Shown: in pieces, positions 6,454-10,790 of the stretch
Position numbering within the stretch: position 1 is the first letter of the stretch
Layout of the letters: every line of letters begins with the position of its first letter
DNA from: Candidatus Aciduliprofundum sp.
Lineage (GTDB): Archaea > Thermoplasmatota > Thermoplasmata > Thermoplasmatales > Aciduliprofundaceae
DNA length: 10,790 nucleotides
Direction: 5' to 3'
NCBI GenBank assembly: GCA_015523135.1
Contig: WAKY01000138.1
Coordinates: forward strand, 1 to 10,790
Translations under genes and position numbers: made by a program
Notes under the pieces: generated by a model
The model's database searches: none
What the model saw: the letters and a program-made list of their open reading frames with translations, nothing else
Told to the model about the DNA's origin: nothing

Positions 6454-7104
6454 ATGGGATACATACAGGATAAGGATAAAAAATATTTAAAAGGTGAGTT
6501 TGATAAAAATTTGAAGGAAGATGTGTATATCCTCGTATTTGTAGGAGATAACTGTCAGTACTGCAGTGTAGCCTCTGCCATTTCACAGGAAGTTGCAGAG
6601 CTCCATCCAAAGATACACTTTGAGGAGCATACCATAGGAGACGAGCTATCAAAGGAATATGGGCTAGAGCATGCTCCAACAGTTGTTATAACGGATAAGG
6701 ATAAATATGGGGGAAGAATAAGGTATGTGGGTCTCCCTTCTGGATATGAATTTTCCTCAATGATTGAGGATATTATTGATGTGTCAAGGAGAATGGCAGA
6801 GGTTTCCCAAGAAGTTCTTGAAAAGCTGATGAAAATAGATAAGCCTATCCTAATTCAAATATTCGTCACGCCCACATGCCCATACTGCCCGAGAGCGGTT
6901 AGGACATCCCACCGATTTGCAATACTCAACAAGAATATAACCGGAGAGATGGTAGAAGCTCTAGAATTTCCTGAGTGGGCCGATAAGTGGAAGGTTATGA
7001 GCGTGCCTCATATAGTAATTAACGAGGATGTTCAATTCATAGGTGCATATCCGGATGAGCAGTATATTGAGTATGTTGTTGAAGCCTATGAGAAGATGAG
7101 GTGA
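6454..7104 (+). CDS. Protein disulfide oxidoreductase, two thioredoxin folds (PDO)
   Basis: Cytoplasmic thiol-disulfide oxidoreductase of the glutaredoxin-like PDO family found in hyperthermophiles, where it makes, breaks and rearranges disulfides in intracellular proteins. The 216 residues form two tandem thioredoxin units. Each has its own active site: CQYC (C34-C37) and CPYC (C142-C145), the same pair as in the Pyrococcus enzyme. Each also has a cis-proline loop: APTV (P75) and VPHI (P185). There is no signal peptide, so it acts inside the cell. The start follows AGGTGATT at short spacing. The stop overlaps possible starts of the thioredoxin reductase gene (GTGATG), so the two are co-translated. 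That reductase is the likely partner that recharges one of the CxxC sites. Confidence 0.96.
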   Translation: MGYIQDKDKKYLKGEFDKNLKEDVYILVFVGDNCQYCSVASAISQEVAELHPKIHFEEHTIGDELSKEYGLEHAPTVVITDKDKYGGRIRYVGLPSGYEFSSMIEDIIDVSRRMAEVSQEVLEKLMKIDKPILIQIFVTPTCPYCPRAVRTSHRFAILNKNITGEMVEALEFPEWADKWKVMSVPHIVINEDVQFIGAYPDEQYIEYVVEAYEKMR

Positions 7105-7109
7105 TGGTT

Positions 7110-8060
7110 ATGGATTTTGGGTTGGTGCTTCCCACAGGAGCTAGGGAAAGCAAAGATGTGGACCTTGCAATAATAGGCGGTGGACCTGCAGGCCTAAGTG
7201 CGGGAATATACGCCAAGAGAGCGGGGTTGGAGGCAATAATCATAGACAAGGGCAATGCAGGCGGTTTAGCAGAGGAGGCACCCTATGTGGAGAATTATTT
7301 AGGATTTATAGGAATAAAAGGTGAAGACCTTGTTAAAGAGTTCAAGGAGCATGCTATGAATTACGTGGAGATATCTGAGAGAAATGAGGTGGAGGAGATA
7401 AAAAGAGAGGGAGGGCTCTTTGTAATTAAGGCAGAGAAGGGAGAGTACAAAACAAAGGCAATAATATTTGCAACTGGAACCACGCACAAGGTTCTCGGTG
7501 TTCCAGGAGAGAAAGAATTGTTTGGAAAAGGAGTATCATACTGTGTTACCTGCGATGGTTATTTTTACAGGGGAAAGAAAGTAGCTGTTATAGGAGGCGG
7601 CAACTCTGGCGCCATAGCTGCCATATACCTAAAAGATATAGGCGTTGAACCTGTTGTGCTAGAATATATGCCAAGGTTCATGTGCGAGAAGGCCTACGAG
7701 AATATAATAAAAGAAAGGAATATTCCTTACTACACTAATGTGCAAGTTACATCCATTGAGGGAAAGGATAAAGTTGAGAAAGTAGTGTATAAAGATAGAA
7801 ACACTGGAGAGACAAAGGAGGTCGAAGTTGAAGGCGTATTTGTATATGTGGGCTTAATCCCAATAAGCGATCTTGCTAAGAATCTTGGAGTAAAAACTGA
7901 TGAAAAGGGCTATATAAAAGTGGATTTAAAAATGAGAACAAATGTACCTAAGGTATATGCAGCTGGGGATGTGACTGGTTATGCAGGGCAGATAATAATA
8001 GCCGCTGGCCAAGGAGCGATGGCTGCCCTAAGTGCTTATGAAGATTTAATGCTCCATTAA
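7110..8060 (+). CDS. Thioredoxin reductase-like flavoprotein with altered NADPH site
   Basis: FAD-dependent low-Mr thioredoxin reductase, 316 residues, expected to reduce the adjacent PDO. FAD binding shows as IIGGGPAG (21-28) and AAGDVTG (284-290). The redox disulfide is CVTC (C145-C148) before DG. The second nucleotide-binding loop GGGNSG is present (163-168), but the following strand reads LEYMPRFMCEK where NADPH-using enzymes have HRRDxFRA. The arginine pair that grips the 2'-phosphate is missing. The Thermoplasma acidophilum enzyme also lacks these residues and is reported not to use NADPH or NADH, so the donor here may be something else. I prefer ATG 7110, 5 bases after GAGGTGA. GTG 7101 and ATG 7104 are in-frame alternatives. 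FAD/CxxC assignment is firm; donor is inference. Confidence 0.93.
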   Translation: MDFGLVLPTGARESKDVDLAIIGGGPAGLSAGIYAKRAGLEAIIIDKGNAGGLAEEAPYVENYLGFIGIKGEDLVKEFKEHAMNYVEISERNEVEEIKREGGLFVIKAEKGEYKTKAIIFATGTTHKVLGVPGEKELFGKGVSYCVTCDGYFYRGKKVAVIGGGNSGAIAAIYLKDIGVEPVVLEYMPRFMCEKAYENIIKERNIPYYTNVQVTSIEGKDKVEKVVYKDRNTGETKEVEVEGVFVYVGLIPISDLAKNLGVKTDEKGYIKVDLKMRTNVPKVYAAGDVTGYAGQIIIAAGQGAMAALSAYEDLMLH

Positions 8061-8082
8061 TTTCTATTTTTTTCAAAAAATA
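8061..8082 (+). terminator. T-tract terminator of the redox operon
   Basis: Directly after the reductase stop comes TTTCTATTTTTTTC, then AAAAAATAA. The long T-run fits archaeal termination and lies before the next promoter at 8094. Confidence 0.5.
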
Positions 8083-8093
8083 ATTGCGATAAA

Positions 8094-8128
8094 TTTATAT
8101 ACGGTGTGCATAATAGTGGATTGGTGAT
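8094..8128 (+). promoter_or_regulatory. Promoter and ribosome-binding site of the aIF1A-RIO1-KH operon
   Basis: A TATA box ATTTATATA (8094-8102) predicts a start near 8123, coinciding with TTGGTGATAT. GGTGAT (8123-8128) is 5 bases before the GTG at 8134 and decides that start. As in the PDO promoter, the ribosome-binding site would lie at the very 5' end of the transcript. Confidence 0.65.
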
Positions 8129-8133
8129 ATTCT

Positions 8134-8442
8134 GTGACTGAAGAGGTAACTAGAGTTCCATTGCCTGATCGAAATAAGGGTGAGATGTTTGCAATAGTGG
8201 ACAAGATATTGGGTGGCTCTAGAATGGTCGTTATGTGTGCAGATGGAAAGTCTCGCATGGCAAGAATTCCTGGAAAGATAAAGAGAAGAATGTGGATAAA
8301 GGAGGGGGATTTGGTAATAATTAGGCCTTGGGAATTTCAGGATGAGAAGGCTGATGTAATTTATCGCTACACGAGAACTCAGGCAACTCATTTAAGTAAG
8401 AGCAATAAGCTTCCTGAGATTCTGGATGTGTTTGGGAAATGA
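8134..8442 (+). CDS. Translation initiation factor aIF1A
   Basis: Archaeal homologue of eukaryotic eIF1A and bacterial IF1. It binds the A site of the small ribosomal subunit and helps scanning and start-codon selection. The 102-residue protein has the OB/S1-like core: GEMFAIVDKILGGSRMVVMCADGKSRMARIPGKIKRRMWIKEGDLVIIRPWEF, quoted here only as landmarks GEMFAIV (16-22), RIPGK (44-48) and GDLVIIRPW (58-66), then a C-terminal helix. The start is GTG with GGTGAT 5 bases upstream; no ATG fits the conserved N-terminus. Its stop overlaps the RIO1 ATG by 4 bases (ATGA). Length and motifs match the family, and its neighbours also work on the small subunit. Confidence 0.96.
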   Translation: MTEEVTRVPLPDRNKGEMFAIVDKILGGSRMVVMCADGKSRMARIPGKIKRRMWIKEGDLVIIRPWEFQDEKADVIYRYTRTQATHLSKSNKLPEILDVFGK

Positions 8443-9203
8443 GAGAAGATATGGAAGATTACCTTTATGAAAAAATTGCGCCTTATAGGAAGGAGAGAAA
8501 AGAAAAAGGTATGGAAGATAGGAAAACTTATCAAGGTATTTTTGATAAAAGAACACTTCTTGCATTCTACAAACTCCTAAAAAAGGGCACGATAGATGAG
8601 GTCGAGTTCCCCATATCCACAGGCAAAGAAGGAGATGTCTTTAGAGGAACTGGGAAAGATGGATATGTGGCTATCAAAGTTTATAGGATAACAACAGCCA
8701 ATTATAAAGGGCTCTCAAGATTCATAGATGGAGATGACAGGTTTGCTCACATACACAAAACTAAAGATACTATAATCTTTATTTGGGCACAGAAAGAATT
8801 CAGAAATTTAAGAGATTTTAGAAAATACGGGGTAAATGTGCCAGAGCCTATTGATAAATGGAAAAACATCTTAGTTATGAGTTATGTTGGAGATGAGAAT
8901 AGGGCAGCACCTCTTATGAAAGATATTATGGAAAGCCTTAAAAAGGATATAGCATACGAGATAATTGAAGAGATGAAAAAAATGTATAAAGCGAAGTTGG
9001 TGCACGGGGATTTAAGCGAGTACAATATATTAATATGGAATGATAAGCCGTATATAATAGATGTAGCGCAAGCTGTACCCTTAGATCATCCCCTTGCAGA
9101 TGAGCTTATGCTTAGAGATTTAAAGAATATGGTTAGGGTGTTTAAGAAGTTGGGATTAGAAATGGATGTAAGGGATTTAGCCAAGGAGATCGGGGTGAGT
9201 TAA
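8439..9203 (+). CDS. RIO1 family atypical serine/threonine kinase
   Basis: Atypical protein kinase/ATPase of the RIO1 group, needed in late small-subunit maturation in eukaryotes and thought to act likewise in archaea. The 254 residues begin with a helical RIO-specific N-terminal segment (about 1-50). The nucleotide loop STGKEGDVF is at 60-68, followed by Lys80 in AIKVYR, the flexible RIO1 loop (about 85-110), hinge VMSYV (146-150), catalytic VHGDLSEYN with D191 and N196, and the metal-binding IIDVAQ with D208. The VAQ after the metal Asp and STGKE in the loop identify RIO1 rather than RIO2. The typical kinase activation segment is absent, as in all RIO enzymes. It overlaps aIF1A by 4 bases, and the KH gene follows its stop directly. 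Confidence 0.96.
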   Translation: MREDMEDYLYEKIAPYRKERKEKGMEDRKTYQGIFDKRTLLAFYKLLKKGTIDEVEFPISTGKEGDVFRGTGKDGYVAIKVYRITTANYKGLSRFIDGDDRFAHIHKTKDTIIFIWAQKEFRNLRDFRKYGVNVPEPIDKWKNILVMSYVGDENRAAPLMKDIMESLKKDIAYEIIEEMKKMYKAKLVHGDLSEYNILIWNDKPYIIDVAQAVPLDHPLADELMLRDLKNMVRVFKKLGLEMDVRDLAKEIGVS

Positions 9204-9752
9204 ATGATGTATGTTAAGATTCCAAAGTCAAGGGTTGGAGCTCTCATAGGAAAGCAGGGAGAGGTCAAAAAGAGAGTGGAAGAGATATCAGGAGTGAAAA
9301 TGAGTATAAACTCAAAGGATGGAGATGTTGTTATTGATGAATCCTCTGGAGATCCTCTAATGGCTTTGAAAGCCAGGGACTTTGTTATGGCCGTAGGGCG
9401 TGGCTTCTCTCCTGAAAGGGCTTGGAGAATATTTAACGAGGATGTTTACTTTGAAGTTATAGACATAAAAGAATTCACAGGAAAGAGGGAGAATAGAATA
9501 AGGGTTTTGAGAGGGAGAGTTATAGGAAAGAACGGAAAAACTAGGAGAATAATAGAAGAAATGAGTGGAGCTTCCATATCCGTCTATGGATACACTGTTG
9601 CAATAATCGGGGATTATACCCAAATTGAAACGGCAAAGAAAGCTATTGAGATGCTCCTTCGCGGAAGCAAGCATGCAACTATATATCATTTCTTAGAGAA
9701 GAAGAGAAGAGAGAACAAATACAGGGCTCTGGATTATTACTATATCCAGTGA
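9204..9752 (+). CDS. Two-KH-domain RNA-binding protein, archaeal Dim2/Pno1-like
   Basis: RNA-binding protein of 182 residues, the archaeal counterpart of eukaryotic Pno1/Dim2, which binds near the 3' end of small-subunit rRNA during maturation. Two KH domains are visible: KH1 with IGKQG (G16-G19) and KH2 with IGKNG (G108-G111). They are joined by the family's MALKARDFVMAVGRGF helix (about 53-68). The tail HATIYHFLEKKRRE (about 157-170) is characteristic. ATG 9204 starts immediately after the RIO1 stop and is preceded by GGGGTGA 5 bases upstream; ATG 9207 is a second possibility. aIF1A, RIO1 and this protein in one operon make a small-subunit biogenesis module. Binding target is family knowledge. 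Confidence 0.94.
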   Translation: MMYVKIPKSRVGALIGKQGEVKKRVEEISGVKMSINSKDGDVVIDESSGDPLMALKARDFVMAVGRGFSPERAWRIFNEDVYFEVIDIKEFTGKRENRIRVLRGRVIGKNGKTRRIIEEMSGASISVYGYTVAIIGDYTQIETAKKAIEMLLRGSKHATIYHFLEKKRRENKYRALDYYYIQ

Positions 9753-9756
9753 TTCT

Positions 9757-10790
9757 ATGGACATAAATAGCTTCCTTTTCTCTTTAATTCTATTAATTTT
9801 TCTCGGTCGTGCTTTAGGCCTTCTTTTTGTTAAGTACAAATTTCAAAGCTTGATAGGAGAGGTTATAGGAGGTATAATTTTAAGCCCCTTGGCATTGGGA
9901 TTGATTGTTCCCAACGATATTTTGCGTCTCTTTGCCCAGTTTGGAATAATAATGATTATGCTCCTCTCAGGCCTACTAACAGATTTCAAGGCTTTCAGTG
10001 AGCATAAGTACAAGAGCATATTAATTGGTGTGCTTGGAGTCGTAGTTTCAATGATGATTATCTTTTCCATACTTTATCTCTTTGGAGTGAGTTTTGAAGC
10101 ATCTCTGTTTATTGGGGTGATCCTATCAAATACCGCTGTAGAAGTATGCGCAAATATACTGATGAAGAGCAAATCTTCTAAAGAAATACAGGCAATAATA
10201 ATGGGTGCAAGTTTTGTAGATGATATTGTTGCAGTTTTTCTCATAGGCGTAGTGGGCTCTATAACTTTGGGCAATAATGTAACACTCTCATCTCTATTAA
10301 TTCTATCTCTTGGTGTTGCATTATTCATTCTGATATTTCTATGGATTGTTCCGTATTTCTTAGAGAAATACTCTGTTATAGACAAACTGATTGGAAGTGG
10401 TCCTCAGAGAGAGAAAGTATTGCTCACTTTTACCATACTTTTTGCCCTTTTATTGGGATTAATTGCTCAATATGTGGGTTTACAAGCAGTAATAGGTGCC
10501 TATATAGGGGGATTGATTATTGGAAAATGGGGCTCTAAGGTAGGCCCAATGTTAAGGAGGAGAGTGGCGTACGAGGATCTTGTGGATGATTTGGAACCTT
10601 TCTCTCATGCACTTTTTACACCCCTATTCTTTGGTTATGTTGGGCTTACTCTCGGAAATGTACTATCTAAGTTTGGAATGACTTGGTATATGTTAGAGCT
10701 CGTAATTCTCCTTACCCTAGGTGCTCTTGCTGGAAAATTTTTGGGATGTGGTTTGGGAGCTAAATTGTCACATCTTGATAGAAAAGAATC
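9757..10790 (+). CDS. CPA2-type monovalent cation/proton antiporter, C-terminus outside window
   Basis: Integral membrane Na+(or K+)/H+ exchanger of the CPA2/NapA-Kef group. The first 344 residues are visible without a stop and are nearly all hydrophobic helices. Family landmarks are GEVIGGIILSPLALG in helix 2 (about 36-50), the LLSGLLTD motif (69-76, classically GLELD), an unwound helix-4 segment SNTAVEVCANIL (124-135), the ion-binding pair D155-D156 in SFVDDIVAV, and PLFFGYVGLTL (about 289-299). An Asp-Asp pair in helix 5 is usual for electrogenic members. ATG 9757 lies 4 bases after the KH gene stop, with GTGAT (9749-9753 region) as a weak ribosome-binding site, so it is probably transcribed with the ribosome-maturation genes. 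A C-terminal RCK or universal-stress domain may follow beyond the window. Confidence 0.9.
   Translation, partial: MDINSFLFSLILLIFLGRALGLLFVKYKFQSLIGEVIGGIILSPLALGLIVPNDILRLFAQFGIIMIMLLSGLLTDFKAFSEHKYKSILIGVLGVVVSMMIIFSILYLFGVSFEASLFIGVILSNTAVEVCANILMKSKSSKEIQAIIMGASFVDDIVAVFLIGVVGSITLGNNVTLSSLLILSLGVALFILIFLWIVPYFLEKYSVIDKLIGSGPQREKVLLTFTILFALLLGLIAQYVGLQAVIGAYIGGLIIGKWGSKVGPMLRRRVAYEDLVDDLEPFSHALFTPLFFGYVGLTLGNVLSKFGMTWYMLELVILLTLGALAGKFLGCGLGAKLSHLDRKE

Noticed and set aside
6332..6679. Minus-strand ORF of 115 residues spanning the SDR-PDO gap
   Set aside because: It covers two promoters and the first CxxC of PDO in antisense, has no family features, and its Cys/His/Leu-rich composition looks random.
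1..10790. CRISPR arrays, insertion sequences, tRNA or rRNA genes
   Set aside because: No regularly spaced repeats, transposase motifs, terminal repeats with duplications, or cloverleaf-like segments were found in the gaps, which are all under 200 bases.

Overview
The window looks like a chromosomal segment of a thermophilic euryarchaeon. Archaeal markers are an aIF1A-RIO1-KH(Dim2-like) operon, TATA-type promoters about 25 bases before predicted transcript starts, GGTGAT/GGAGG ribosome-binding sites, and a two-thioredoxin-fold protein disulfide oxidoreductase typical of hyperthermophiles. The AT-rich, Lys/Ile/Glu-rich coding and a thioredoxin reductase without the usual NADPH-binding arginines, as in Thermoplasma, point to Thermoplasmatota. 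Aciduliprofundum is my best guess, but this is inference. I see no insertion sequence, prophage, CRISPR array, tRNA or rRNA.

Layout. (1) 1-1365, minus strand: a PLP-homeostasis protein (PLPBP/YggS family, C-terminus beyond the window) and pyroglutamyl peptidase I, separated by 185 bases that hold a second, orphan promoter. (2) 1493-1977, minus: a small membrane-anchored, outward-facing beta-rich protein. Its authentic-looking start and its membrane segment lie in different frames, joined at an A7 tract that matches a -1 slippery heptamer. This is the most unusual item in the window. (3) 2168-5579, plus, divergent from (2): two overlapping ABC exporter half-transporters whose motif changes are complementary, predicting a heterodimer with one consensus and one degenerate ATP site. 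(4) 5622-6335, minus, convergent: a FabG-like short-chain dehydrogenase. (5) 6454-8060, plus: a redox operon of protein disulfide oxidoreductase (PDO) and thioredoxin reductase. (6) 8134-10790, plus: aIF1A, RIO1 kinase and a two-KH-domain protein, all linked to small ribosomal subunit maturation or initiation, followed 4 bases later by a CPA2-type cation/proton antiporter that runs off the window.

How they work together. The PDO-reductase pair should form and reshuffle intracellular protein disulfides. aIF1A, RIO1 and the KH protein are co-transcribed parts of 30S assembly and start-site selection. The two ABC halves should assemble into one exporter of unknown substrate. No wholly new multi-gene system is evident. 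The best leads are the frameshifted surface protein, the reductase with an unexplained electron donor, and small promoter-level signals.
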